Shown: positions 44,293 through 53,006, counted from the first letter of the stretch. The stretch is DNA of 64,000 nt from Deinococcales bacterium (GCA_013298595.1 JAAFIG010000007.1:1-64000), one strand, 5' to 3'. The notes: generated by a model from the letters alone, not told the origin. Translations and numbers: made by a program.

Positions 44293-44583
44293 TTAGTACT
44301 CGAGTACAATCGAACCGCTGGCACCTTTCAGTACCCGTTTAGGACGCGTGGTTAAACGCAACGGTTCGGTTTGGTCTTGTAATTCTTCGATGCGATGATT
44401 GATTTTTGATAAATTGGCTTCGGCTTCCTCGAGTCGGAGTCGCCATTCGGTGATGCTGCGCTCGAGTCGTTTGCGTTCGGCAGTCAATTGGTAAATCTGT
44501 AAAAAAGTACGACTTTCAGAAGCGGGTATTGCCGAGCGCCGAAGGCTTGTCGGTGGTAACGCGGTCTTTCTTAGGGCGGACAT
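44293..44583 (-). CDS. Small coiled-coil protein overlapping gvpN
   Basis: 96 residues; residues 30-75 are a predicted coiled coil (TAERKRLERSITEWRLRLEEAEANL) with a basic C-terminal tail. Its start lies inside the end of gvpN, with a 68-bp overlap in a different frame. No start later in the frame is obvious. Unknown function; it may be an accessory Gvp protein. Confidence 0.6.
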   Translation of the reverse strand: MSALRKTALPPTSLRRSAIPASESRTFLQIYQLTAERKRLERSITEWRLRLEEAEANLSKINHRIEELQDQTEPLRLTTRPKRVLKGASGSIVLEY

Positions 44584-45553
44584 AACGTGATCCCGTTCCT
44601 TCCTGTGTCACTCCCATTGCGGAAGCCGTTCTGGTGGTCATAGATTTTGGTTGACGAATACCCGTTAAGCGGTACAACAACGAAAGCACTTGTTGATTGG
44701 CTTCGTCGCGTTTACTTTCATCTAAGATACTCCCTGTCAGCACATCAAGTACAACCCGTTGAAATTCTAAGCTGGCAGCACTGACTTCAAGTTCTCGAGT
44801 GACTGCCACTCGAGCGATTTGTAAAGCGGCACGGACACTGTGTTTAATGCGGTACAAGTTATTATCAGCTCGAGATAAATTGACCAATTCGGTGATTAAC
44901 GCAGCATCGTCTGGATTGATACCACTGCGTGCCGCCACAATGCCACCTTGGGTTTCGACATCAAAGCCTTGTAAACGCATGGTGATTAAACGGTCACGCA
45001 GAGCTTCTTGGGCAAGGTGTACGCCAGCGTAATCATCTGGGTTACTGGTAAAAATGGCACGGAAATCTGGGTGGACTTTCATATACCCGCCCTTACCTGC
45101 ACTGCTTGGAAAAATCAGTAAACCTTCCTCGAGCACGGGTAAAAGCACATTGTTGGCTTCGGCTTTAGAGCGCGTAAATTCGTCGTAAACAAGGGTATAA
45201 CCATTTTTACAAGCAATTGTTAAGCGTTCATCAACCCAACTGGTTGATGATTCTTCGTCTACTTTTAAAACACTGTGAATAAAATTATCCACGACTTTAC
45301 GCCGACGAAAACCATTGTTACTGCCCAATAAATTACTCGAGCCAAATTCGCTATCGCCTGTGATTAACACCATTGGTCTGCCGCGTTGAGTTGCTAAATG
45401 CAAAGCCAAAGTGGTTTTACCCGTACCACTTGCACCTTCAAAATTCACACCTAAGCCAGCGTCTAAGTAACCCATAGCCCGTTCTGTGATTTCAACCACT
45501 TGTGGCGTGGCAACAAAATCTTCACGTGGACGTGCTACTAAAGGGTCACTCAT
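44516..45553 (-). CDS. gvpN: Gas vesicle ATPase GvpN
   Basis: GvpN is a MoxR-like AAA+ ATPase needed for vesicle maturation. The 345-residue protein has Walker A EGASGTGKTT near residue 40, Walker B LVYDEFTRSKAEANNVLLPVLEEG, and sensor TSNPDDYAGV. The Arg-finger RDR follows. The C-terminal tail overlaps the next gene. ATGA overlap with the coiled-coil/winged-helix gene upstream. Confidence 0.94.
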   Translation of the reverse strand: MSDPLVARPREDFVATPQVVEITERAMGYLDAGLGVNFEGASGTGKTTLALHLATQRGRPMVLITGDSEFGSSNLLGSNNGFRRRKVVDNFIHSVLKVDEESSTSWVDERLTIACKNGYTLVYDEFTRSKAEANNVLLPVLEEGLLIFPSSAGKGGYMKVHPDFRAIFTSNPDDYAGVHLAQEALRDRLITMRLQGFDVETQGGIVAARSGINPDDAALITELVNLSRADNNLYRIKHSVRAALQIARVAVTRELEVSAASLEFQRVVLDVLTGSILDESKRDEANQQVLSLLYRLTGIRQPKSMTTRTASAMGVTQEGTGSRYVRPKKDRVTTDKPSALGNTRF

Positions 45554-46365
45554 GATCGGCTCTTATTGGCAATATGGTAGGCACCATCAGTAAAAGTAAT
45601 TCTTCCAGAAGCAACCAATCGTTTGAGAATGCCATGTAATTCAGCAGCATCCATGTACAAGTTTTTCTCGAGATCAGTCAGTAACATGCCAGGATTGGCA
45701 GCAATCATTTTAATCAATACATTTTCACGCCGACGCGCAATAGCCGTCATTGGATCAGGGTTTTGCATTGCACCAACTTTGTTGTTTACAACAGGTTGAG
45801 GCAACAATGCCAAGGTTTTACGTGGTGCAGTGCGAGGCACAACTCGAGGACGAACAATGGCAGCCACAGTTTTTTCAGGTAATTCCAGACGTGCCACACC
45901 TGTACTCGAGCGGTATAACTGAGCACGGAAACCTTCGAGGTTTTCACGGACTTTACCGCGTTGGGCTGCCGCTTCTTCGAGGATTTCTCGAGTGCGGGTT
46001 GCATTTAAAGCACGTTCTTCGGCACGACGGAGTGCTCGTTCAACAGCTCCGACTTCACGTTCGAGGGCGTATTGTTCGAGTTTCGTGGCGGTTTCTTGTT
46101 GCAGTAAAGCTTGAGCCACACTGCGTTCCTCGGCATCTCGAGCGGCTTGGGCAACACGTTTCTCGCTATTCTCGAGCAATTTCTCGTGAACATTTAAAGC
46201 ATCTTGGGCAACATCAGCAGCGCGTTTTGCCGCCGCTTCTAAACGTTTGGCTTGTTCGTTGATACTTTCTTCGGTGCGTCGCACTGCGCCTTGACGACGA
46301 GCTTGGCTACTGGCATCTAATGCGTCCCGTAAGGCGCTTCCGGCAAATTCATCGAGTTGGCTCAT
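45550..46365 (-). CDS. Coiled-coil protein with C-terminal winged-helix domain
   Basis: The first 170 residues are a long Ala/Glu/Arg-rich coiled coil; residues about 205-271 look like a winged helix (VLIKMIAANPGMLLTDLEKNLYMDAAELHGILKRLVASGRITF). The middle is Pro/Val-rich. No named Gvp protein matches well; the GvpT/GvpQ group has coiled coils. The gene lies between gvpA and gvpN. GGAGG precedes the ATG. It may be structural or may bind nucleic acid. Confidence 0.75.
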   Translation of the reverse strand: MSQLDEFAGSALRDALDASSQARRQGAVRRTEESINEQAKRLEAAAKRAADVAQDALNVHEKLLENSEKRVAQAARDAEERSVAQALLQQETATKLEQYALEREVGAVERALRRAEERALNATRTREILEEAAAQRGKVRENLEGFRAQLYRSSTGVARLELPEKTVAAIVRPRVVPRTAPRKTLALLPQPVVNNKVGAMQNPDPMTAIARRRENVLIKMIAANPGMLLTDLEKNLYMDAAELHGILKRLVASGRITFTDGAYHIANKSRS

Positions 46366-46433
46366 GCTAATCCTCCAAGGAAAAATAATTGTTGTTTCTC
46401 TAATTTATAGGTTAAACAAAAAAGTAATTCAAG

Positions 46434-46504
46434 TTAAAAAAGCCAAAAGAGGAAAGAGTAACAAAGGAACAAACAACCAAACTTTCCTTTTCTCTTTCCT
46501 CTTT
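46434..46504 (-). terminator. Long hairpin after gvpA
   Basis: A 13-bp perfect outer stem (AAAGAGGAAAGAG and CTCTTTCCTCTTT) plus a 7-bp inner stem is followed by a run of T on the minus strand. It would partly terminate after gvpA, giving an excess of shell protein mRNA over the downstream gvp genes. Confidence 0.75.
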
Positions 46505-46514
46505 ATGACGTTCC

Positions 46515-46733
46515 TTACGCTGCTGGAGCAGCAACTGTGCTGGTCAAACCAATTGCTTCGGCGTACTTGAGGTACGTTTCAACACTGGCTGCAACAACAC
46601 GAGCTTCGATCGAAAGCAATTCAATACCGACCAAAGAAACACGCACAAATGCGTCAATAACAATACCTTTGTCAAGAATACGATCTACTACTTCGCCGAG
46701 GCTCGAGCTACCCATGCTTTTTTCAACTGCCAT
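46515..46733 (-). CDS. gvpA: Gas vesicle shell protein GvpA
   Basis: GvpA forms the ribs of the gas vesicle wall. The 72-residue sequence is very close to the family consensus: [33 protein letters not shown], then [19 protein letters not shown] stands 5 nt before the ATG. It is the first gene of the minus-strand cluster, directly downstream of the putative control region. Confidence 0.97.
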   Translation of the reverse strand: MAVEKSMGSSSLGEVVDRILDKGIVIDAFVRVSLVGIELLSIEARVVAASVETYLKYAEAIGLTSTVAAPAA

Positions 46734-46793
46734 AAAAACCTCCTAATTTGCCGAGACTTGCTCGGTGTGTGTCATCTTGCCTAAAAAACAGGG

Positions 46794-46855
46794 TTATTAG
46801 AAAGCCCCGACTGGGGATACAAGACCATACCCGAATGGGTATGACTGTCATACCC
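46794..46855. promoter_or_regulatory. Control region between gvpA and the divergent operon
   Basis: CATACCC-GAAT-GGGTATG (46826-46843) is a perfect 7-bp inverted repeat, with a third CATACCC half-site at 46849. Next to it CCCC-GACT-GGGG (46805-46816) forms a short hairpin. TTGTAT (46822-46817) and TAATAA (46799-46794), 17 bp apart on the minus strand, may be the gvpA promoter; the -10 is poor. The inverted repeat looks like a NarL/LuxR-type or TetR-type operator (inferred). Confidence 0.5.
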
Positions 46856-46945
46856 ACTCGAGGGTTTCGCCAGAATGGCTTGTAACGTAGTTTATGACGG
46901 TGATCGGGTGAATCCCGAATTCTCCCAAGGATAGGGGGCGAAATA

Positions 46946-48187
46946 GTGAATTCTAGTACAGCGTCAGAAGCCGATAATACGTGGGATTCGATTTTTTCGG
47001 AACTCGAGGGAATCGAAGCTGATTTAACCGATTTCCTTGATCCGGATCATTTTGAATCCGAAGTGTTGATTGATGAACAAGGGCAGTTTCTTAATTGGCT
47101 CGAGGGTGAGGCAAGACTTGCAAGTCAGCCTTTACCGAGCATGGAAGCGCCAACCTTAACGCCAGTCAGTGCCGATTTCCTTGGTTTCACCGAAAAAAGT
47201 GGTTTTGGTGTGTCTTCTGTACGCACCAGTTCGCCGCTTGAATCGTTGAACAATAAAATGGGTTTGGAATCCCAAGCACTCGGCGTTAGTCGTAGCGAAA
47301 GCTTAGGACTTGCCGAGGGCGACTTAAAAGAACTCGAAGCACTTAGCGAACCTAAAGCCGACACTGGTTTTGCAGCACCTCAAGCAGCGCCCGCCGTTGA
47401 AGCTGAAGAAGATATGCCTGATATTCCAATGCTTGATTTAATGGATGCGATTGCTCCGAAAAAAGCAGCCAATACCCAAGCAGCCGTTGCTGCCCAAGAA
47501 ACCGCTGAAATGGCAGCTATGGCAAATCTCGAGCCAACCCTTGAAACCCCAGAAACATTCCTCGAGCCAGTAGTTGCACCAGTAGCAGCACCTGTGGTTG
47601 TACCCGTTGCAGCGCCTGTGCTCACTGAACCGACTACTGCAATTCAAACTGCACCCCAAGTTGCCCACATCAGTAACAGCGTTGCCTTATACAGCACCAC
47701 CACCATGCGCCGTTACTTTGACATCACCGATTTACTCGAAGCCCAAACCAAGTTAATCGAAGTACTCGCCATGCCGCAAGTACCATTGGTGGTCTTCCTT
47801 GGACGTGCCGCCGAACGTTGCTCGAGTAACCTTGCCAATATCAACAGCATCGCTATTGCCGAAGCTCGAGACGAAGGCTTAGTTAATATTCACACCATCA
47901 GCGCTCACGAAAGTTTCCGAAAAGTGCTGCTCGAAATTAACGAATCTCAAGCCGATGCCGCTGCCGATTTAACCGTTGCCGACCTCAGCGACCTCGAGTT
48001 AGATGAAGTTTCGTTACCTGTAACCACACCGCATTTACTACTGACCCGTATTTCTGCCGACCCTGAACGTCCTGGACGGATGCGTGGCACATTGACCCTC
48101 ACTGGAACTGTCGGACTGAAATCTGGCGCAGCCTTCTTGAAAGCTGTTGTGACGCGACTCGAATCGCCGATCACGTTGATGCTTTAA
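46946..48187 (+). CDS. Acidic protein with dihydrolipoyl-acyltransferase-like (E2) domain lacking the catalytic His motif
   Basis: The 413-residue product starts at GTG and has an acidic, low-complexity first half, a Pro/Val/Ala linker (about 180-240), and a C-terminal domain from about residue 248. That domain aligns by eye with the E2 core: MRRYFDITDLLEAQTKL and VPLVVFLGRAAERCSSNL match the FDKTDITELE...PVVFIMKAVAAAL block, and TLTLTGTVGLKSGAAFLKAV matches the LSLSYDHRVIDGVDGARF block. DHRxxDG is replaced by TVGLKSG, so catalysis is unlikely. The linker is the kind seen in lipoyl-E2 enzymes, but no lipoyl domain is visible. A scaffolding role in the vesicle locus is inferred. Confidence 0.55.
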   Translation: MNSSTASEADNTWDSIFSELEGIEADLTDFLDPDHFESEVLIDEQGQFLNWLEGEARLASQPLPSMEAPTLTPVSADFLGFTEKSGFGVSSVRTSSPLESLNNKMGLESQALGVSRSESLGLAEGDLKELEALSEPKADTGFAAPQAAPAVEAEEDMPDIPMLDLMDAIAPKKAANTQAAVAAQETAEMAAMANLEPTLETPETFLEPVVAPVAAPVVVPVAAPVLTEPTTAIQTAPQVAHISNSVALYSTTTMRRYFDITDLLEAQTKLIEVLAMPQVPLVVFLGRAAERCSSNLANINSIAIAEARDEGLVNIHTISAHESFRKVLLEINESQADAAADLTVADLSDLELDEVSLPVTTPHLLLTRISADPERPGRMRGTLTLTGTVGLKSGAAFLKAVVTRLESPITLML

Positions 48188-48205
48188 AAATCATTGGAGT
48201 TATGT

Positions 48206-48847
48206 ATGAGTGAAGTTTTTAGAGATGGTTTTATTGACGAGATCGTAGAAGCCTACGTCAAAGATTTTGGTGAACGTGTCGAAAATACCGACCGTTTCGA
48301 GCACTACTCGCCAGGACATGCGCGTCGGGTTGCCGAAGTCAGTGTTGCCTTATGCGAAGCACTCGATTTTGAAGAAGAAGATATTCGTGTTGTCAAAACC
48401 GCAGCCTTGCTGCACGACATTGGCGAAGTCATTCAACGTCACGCTTTTTACGGCGCACCTCGAGCCTTAAACCCACAAGAAACCGTGGAAATGTGGCAAC
48501 ACAGTTTAATTGGCGAACGCGAAGTAGCCCGCCGTGGATTTGGTCGTCGTGAACAACTCTTGGTACGTTGGCATCACGAGCGTTGGAATGGTCAAGGTTA
48601 CCCAGATATGCTTTTCGGACCAGACTTACCACTTGGCGCACGCATTATTCGTATTGCCGATACTTGGGATGCTTTAACCAACGACCGCCCTTGGCGCAAA
48701 GTCATGCCAATCGAAGAAGCCTTAGACGAAGTCAGGCTAGGTGCAGGCGCAGAGTTCGACCCAGAACTCGCCCAATTATTCCTCGAGTTACACGCAACCA
48801 ATAGCCTTAAACCAAGCGGTAAATATGCTTTATCCGGAGGTGCATGA
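48206..48847 (+). CDS. HD-GYP domain protein
   Basis: About 213 residues from ATG 48206, with GGAG 7 nt upstream; the frame opens earlier at a TTG, which I reject. HD-GYP motifs: LLHDIGEVIQ near residue 72 and WHHERWNGQGYP near residue 120. Probable c-di-GMP phosphodiesterase or degenerate sensor; the first gene after the E2-like gene. Confidence 0.87.
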   Translation: MSEVFRDGFIDEIVEAYVKDFGERVENTDRFEHYSPGHARRVAEVSVALCEALDFEEEDIRVVKTAALLHDIGEVIQRHAFYGAPRALNPQETVEMWQHSLIGEREVARRGFGRREQLLVRWHHERWNGQGYPDMLFGPDLPLGARIIRIADTWDALTNDRPWRKVMPIEEALDEVRLGAGAEFDPELAQLFLELHATNSLKPSGKYALSGGA

Positions 48848-49782
48848 TGTCTCAAGTCAAAGAATATGTCGGCGCAGAAATCATGCTGCTGAGCAAAATT
48901 CTCAAATCCGATAGCGTCGCCGTACCATTCGGTGGTCGCAACCCAATGTGGATGCCATGGTGGTTAAAAACCCTTGGCAAAAGCGTGCATGTCAACGACA
49001 TCCTGCATTATGGTTATATGGACACTGTTGGTATGATCGAAAATGATGGTGTACTACTTGAGAAAGAAACTGTGGCTGGTTTAATCGAAGGTTTAGGCAA
49101 TAACAGTCGGGCGCTCGAGAATCCAGAGTTAGCCAAACTTGTGCCACCAGAAGATGCTTTGTTTTTTGATCAACTGCGTGGACGAGTTGAACGCCTTAGC
49201 CCACGTCAACGTGGCATGGCAATTCGGGCTGGTTTTAATACCATTCGTTACTCACAAGTGATGGAATCAAGCCGTTTTAGCAACATCCGTATGCCACTTG
49301 GACGGGTTTTTGAACGCGAAGTCGAAGAACTCAATAAACGTGTCACCAGTGCAGGTAGCGGTATAGCTTACCGAATGAATGCCATTGATTTTGTCCAACA
49401 AGCCCAAGCCCAAGCCTTGTACTTACAATTCCCTGTTGCCACTGGTTTAAGCACCGAGTACGCCACAGGCGCACGACCACGCGGACCACTCGGACGTGAA
49501 ATCTGGGCACGCGGACCAAGCAAAAACTGGATGCCCGAATTACGAGCCGCCGTCAAAGGCACCTTCGGCGACCGTTTCACCAGCCGCGAAGCCTACTTTA
49601 GCGCTGTTGCTAATATGCTCGAGCATAGCCAGAATTTCCCAGCTTGGGTGATTAATGTCGAAGAAGCCGACTACCCAGATATGGTACGTACCATCTCGAA
49701 ATTCCGCAAACCAAAAGCTGTGCACCGCATGGACACCCGCGAAGCCAGTGGTGGCTACATGGGCTACTTTGTAATGGCATAA
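48844..49782 (+). CDS. Protein of unknown function in the vesicle locus
   Basis: The 312-residue protein follows HD-GYP with an ATGA overlap and GGAGG. It is soluble, with no signal peptide or membrane segment, and has Trp/Met-rich motifs (NPMWMPWWLKTLGKS near 32), a Gly/Arg/Pro-rich segment (GARPRGPLGREIWARGPS near 206) and conserved-looking WVINVEEADYPDMV. I recognise no family. Co-translation ties it to HD-GYP and the E2-like protein. Confidence 0.75.
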   Translation: MMSQVKEYVGAEIMLLSKILKSDSVAVPFGGRNPMWMPWWLKTLGKSVHVNDILHYGYMDTVGMIENDGVLLEKETVAGLIEGLGNNSRALENPELAKLVPPEDALFFDQLRGRVERLSPRQRGMAIRAGFNTIRYSQVMESSRFSNIRMPLGRVFEREVEELNKRVTSAGSGIAYRMNAIDFVQQAQAQALYLQFPVATGLSTEYATGARPRGPLGREIWARGPSKNWMPELRAAVKGTFGDRFTSREAYFSAVANMLEHSQNFPAWVINVEEADYPDMVRTISKFRKPKAVHRMDTREASGGYMGYFVMA

Positions 49783-49844
49783 TAAATACCCCTGTTTTGT
49801 TTGGCGACCTCTCTTCCCACAGTACAACGACAAGAAAAAATCAT

Positions 49845-51104
49845 ATGACAACACCTACCTTAACCCCAAATCAACTTGTACTCGACCAACCTCGTCTCGA
49901 GGCAGTCAACCAGTATCTTCCTGTTGTCGCAGCCGCCTTTGCGCGAACAGCGCGGACAGCCGCTCGAGCTGCTGCGACACCATTTGCTTTGGTTTGCATG
50001 GTGGATGGAACACACCTGCATTTCAAAGCTGGTTTTGGACTTGAAATTCGTCAAACAAAACAATCTTTACCCGATAACATGGCATTGTTTTTGCCTTTAA
50101 CAGCTGTACAAACCAACCACCCTGTGCACCTAGAAATTCTCAACCGATTATTCTCGAGTAAAAGTGGTTGGCAAAAACACTTCTTTGCTTTCCAAGCCAG
50201 TGTGCCTTTGCGTGGCGCAGATGGTCAGATTCTTGGCGCTTTAATTGTTATGGACGAGCAAATCCGTGAACTGGATATTCATGGTTTAACCATGCTCGAA
50301 GACATTGCCGAAGGCTTAATTACCGAACTGGATTTACGTCGTCAACTCGAACATGCCCAAACTGTACAAATATTGACTCCAGAAGCGATACTTGAACCAG
50401 TAACAGAACCAGAAATAATCATAGCACCAGAAAATTGGTACGACCCAGCTAAAATCAGTGAATCCAGTGCCGCTGCCATTATTGGTCAAAGCCTAGCGGG
50501 CGAAATTATGTATGCCAATAAAGCTGCCGCACAATTACTTGGCTACAGCCACGAAAACCTAATTGGTGCAAATACCAGCACAATACTTCCCGATTCCCTT
50601 ACAGACCTTTCCTCGGATTTACTCGAGCAATTACACAGCGGTCAGGCTTTATTACCAGTTGCCACAAAACGCCGTCACCGCAGCGGCAAAGAACTTGATG
50701 TCCGTATTGCTTTTGCTCCTATTTTTAATCAAAACAAAGAAGTGATTGGTATCTCGAGTACCATTTTATTAAATACCGAAAAAGCAGTAGTACCCGTTGT
50801 GGTACCACAAATTCCTGCGTTCCCTGTAACTGTTTTTAGTGTCAACATCGAAGGTCAAATCACTGCTTGCACTGGCACAGCCTTACCGTTATTTGAAAAT
50901 CCACAAGCCATGATTGGACAACTGATTTTTAAAGCCTTCCAGCTTTCCGAAGCATTACTCGAGGCAGTCTGTTTTGCTTTACTTGGCGAAGAACACGAGT
51001 CCACCATTACTTTAGGCAATCAATCGGTGCGTTTGCACTTACATCCTGTACATCGCACGGGGCAACCCAGCGATGTCATTGGCATTGCCATACCAGTGGC
51101 ATAG
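49845..51104 (+). CDS. GAF-PAS sensor protein
   Basis: About 419 residues from ATG 49845; the longer frame to 49797 lacks support. An N-terminal GAF-type region (about 20-165; FALVCMVDGTHLHFKAGFGLEIRQT, LGALIVMD, DIAEGLITEL) is followed by a PAS domain (about 210-320; GEIMYANKAAAQLLGYSHENLIG) and a second, weaker sensory domain. No output domain is present, so it probably acts by protein contacts with the neighbours. Confidence 0.8.
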   Translation: MTTPTLTPNQLVLDQPRLEAVNQYLPVVAAAFARTARTAARAAATPFALVCMVDGTHLHFKAGFGLEIRQTKQSLPDNMALFLPLTAVQTNHPVHLEILNRLFSSKSGWQKHFFAFQASVPLRGADGQILGALIVMDEQIRELDIHGLTMLEDIAEGLITELDLRRQLEHAQTVQILTPEAILEPVTEPEIIIAPENWYDPAKISESSAAAIIGQSLAGEIMYANKAAAQLLGYSHENLIGANTSTILPDSLTDLSSDLLEQLHSGQALLPVATKRRHRSGKELDVRIAFAPIFNQNKEVIGISSTILLNTEKAVVPVVVPQIPAFPVTVFSVNIEGQITACTGTALPLFENPQAMIGQLIFKAFQLSEALLEAVCFALLGEEHESTITLGNQSVRLHLHPVHRTGQPSDVIGIAIPVA

Positions 51105-51114
51105 AGAGGGCATT

Positions 51115-52944
51115 ATGGAAAGCAAACCTCAATCTGGTGCGGTGGATGCCAGCAACGTCGCAGCACTTTTATCCGATCTGATTTTAGATGCGCAAGTCAT
51201 GCAAATCGAATTCCGTAACGACAACGGTATGCTTGGTGGTATCTGGATTCGTGGCGATCAATTAATTGCTGCCAAAATTGGTGATATTCGCGGAACGGAA
51301 GCCATTGAAGCCTTACTGACTCAACCCGATTTGCGTTCCTATACCGCTTACCGCTTAGCTGCCAAAGAAACCCTTGGTATAGACCCCATTGCTTCGCTCA
51401 GCCAATTACTTGATGATTTAACCATGCCGTCTGTTCCACGTCGGCGTTTAATTGAACCAAAAAACTCAAATACCCCGCAGGTGATTGTTGATACCCAAGA
51501 GCCTTCTGAAACCCTCGAGAATGCCATGAGTCGAACTGTTGAAGAAACAGCTGAACCAAAGACACTCGAGCCAAAAACAGAAGCTATTACCCTTGAAGCA
51601 TCAGAGGAGTCAAAAGTTGCTCAACCCGAAGTTGTAGCAGCGCTCGAGCCAGAAGCCGTTGAAACAGAAGTCGAAGAAACCCTCGAGCCAGAAAGCGCTG
51701 CTGTATCTGAACCTGAAATTATCGCAAAAGCTCAAGTCGAGCCAGAACCAGAAACACACCTCGAGCCTGAAGTTGTTACTGCCGAGCCAGAAATCGCTGC
51801 TGTTACCGAACCAGAAGTTATTGCAGAAACGATTTCAGCCCAAGCAACAGCTCCCGAAACAATTGCTGAAGTGCAACCAGAAGCTGTTGCTGAACTCGAG
51901 CCTCAAGAACCTGAACCTGTTGTTGCTGCATCCGAACCTGAAACTGTTGTTGCTACATCCGAACCTGAAGCTATTGTTGAAACTGCCGAGCCAGAAATCA
52001 CAATCCCTGAACCAGAAGTAATACCAACAGCCACAGCGGAATCACTTACTGAAAAAACTGTTATTGCACCTGCTAATCTCGAGAAACCAGCACCTCGAGC
52101 CACGTTACGACCAGGTGGTAAAGGTAACAAAGCTCAACGGATGTTAGCCGTGGTCAGCCCTAAAGGTGGCGTTGGTAAAACCACGTTATCCTTGAATTTA
52201 GCTGTGCTATACGCCCAACAAGGTTTCTCGGTGATTTTAATTGATACTGATCCGCAAGGTGGTATCAGCCATTCACTGATTTCAAGTGGCGATACCCCAG
52301 CAGGTATTTATGATGTGCTGATGGGTAGAATTCCTTTTCGTGAAGCCATGCGAAATACCCGTTTTGAGAATTTGCGTTTTATTCCCGCTGGTACCTTATT
52401 ACCCGAAGAAGTAATTACTCGCAGCGGACAACTGGCTAGTCCAGAAGTCTGGCAACGGGTGCTTAGTCCAATTCGTAAAGTTGCTGATATTGTCATTGTG
52501 GACACACCAGCTGGCGTACAAGGTGTCACCACACCGATTCTTACGGCAGCAACCCATGCCCTGGCAATTAGCCAACCAGAACCGCTGAGTTTACGTTCTT
52601 TATCGCAACTGACCAGAACCATTAGCGCACTTGGAAAAACCAGCCCTGTAGCTGAACTTTGCGGTGTGGTGATCAACATGGCAAGCAGCGAACGTCTTGT
52701 GCCTCTTAATTTACTCGAGACAACATCCAAAGGTGTGATTAACGCCAGCACCCTACTAGAGCCAATGCTAATTCGTAACGAAGCTGTATTAAAAGCCTCG
52801 AGTAATGCCACACCAATTGCCTTATCCACTCAACGCAGTCATCAAGTTTTTGTGGAAACACTCCACGAACTGAGCGATCAAATTCTCGAGCGCATTGCCT
52901 TACGAGAAACCAGCAGTGCAACTCTTGAATCTTTACTGGTATAA
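51115..52944 (+). CDS. DUF4388-ParA/MinD-type ATPase fusion
   Basis: From ATG 51115 (GAGAGGG upstream) about 609 residues. Residues 1-110 resemble the PATAN/DUF4388 domain (LLSDLILDAQVMQIEFRNDNGMLGGIWI). Residues 150-320 are a linker of EPE/EPK-like repeats. The C-terminal ParA domain has the deviant Walker A SPKGGVGKTT near residue 350, IDTDPQGG and IVIVDTPAG. ParA ATPases position plasmids, chromosomes and protein cargo; ParA genes accompany gas-vesicle genes in Serratia, so a role in vesicle placement is plausible but inferred. Confidence 0.85.
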   Translation: MESKPQSGAVDASNVAALLSDLILDAQVMQIEFRNDNGMLGGIWIRGDQLIAAKIGDIRGTEAIEALLTQPDLRSYTAYRLAAKETLGIDPIASLSQLLDDLTMPSVPRRRLIEPKNSNTPQVIVDTQEPSETLENAMSRTVEETAEPKTLEPKTEAITLEASEESKVAQPEVVAALEPEAVETEVEETLEPESAAVSEPEIIAKAQVEPEPETHLEPEVVTAEPEIAAVTEPEVIAETISAQATAPETIAEVQPEAVAELEPQEPEPVVAASEPETVVATSEPEAIVETAEPEITIPEPEVIPTATAESLTEKTVIAPANLEKPAPRATLRPGGKGNKAQRMLAVVSPKGGVGKTTLSLNLAVLYAQQGFSVILIDTDPQGGISHSLISSGDTPAGIYDVLMGRIPFREAMRNTRFENLRFIPAGTLLPEEVITRSGQLASPEVWQRVLSPIRKVADIVIVDTPAGVQGVTTPILTAATHALAISQPEPLSLRSLSQLTRTISALGKTSPVAELCGVVINMASSERLVPLNLLETTSKGVINASTLLEPMLIRNEAVLKASSNATPIALSTQRSHQVFVETLHELSDQILERIALRETSSATLESLLV

Positions 52945-53006
52945 ATTGAATTTAGCACACGCCTCAGTTGGGAGAAAAGGCATGTGTTATCCCCTGAGGT
53001 TATTTC

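Noticed and set aside
36445-46733. GvpC or GvpO gene
   Set aside because: No protein with GvpC 33-residue repeats or a GvpO-like sequence was found.
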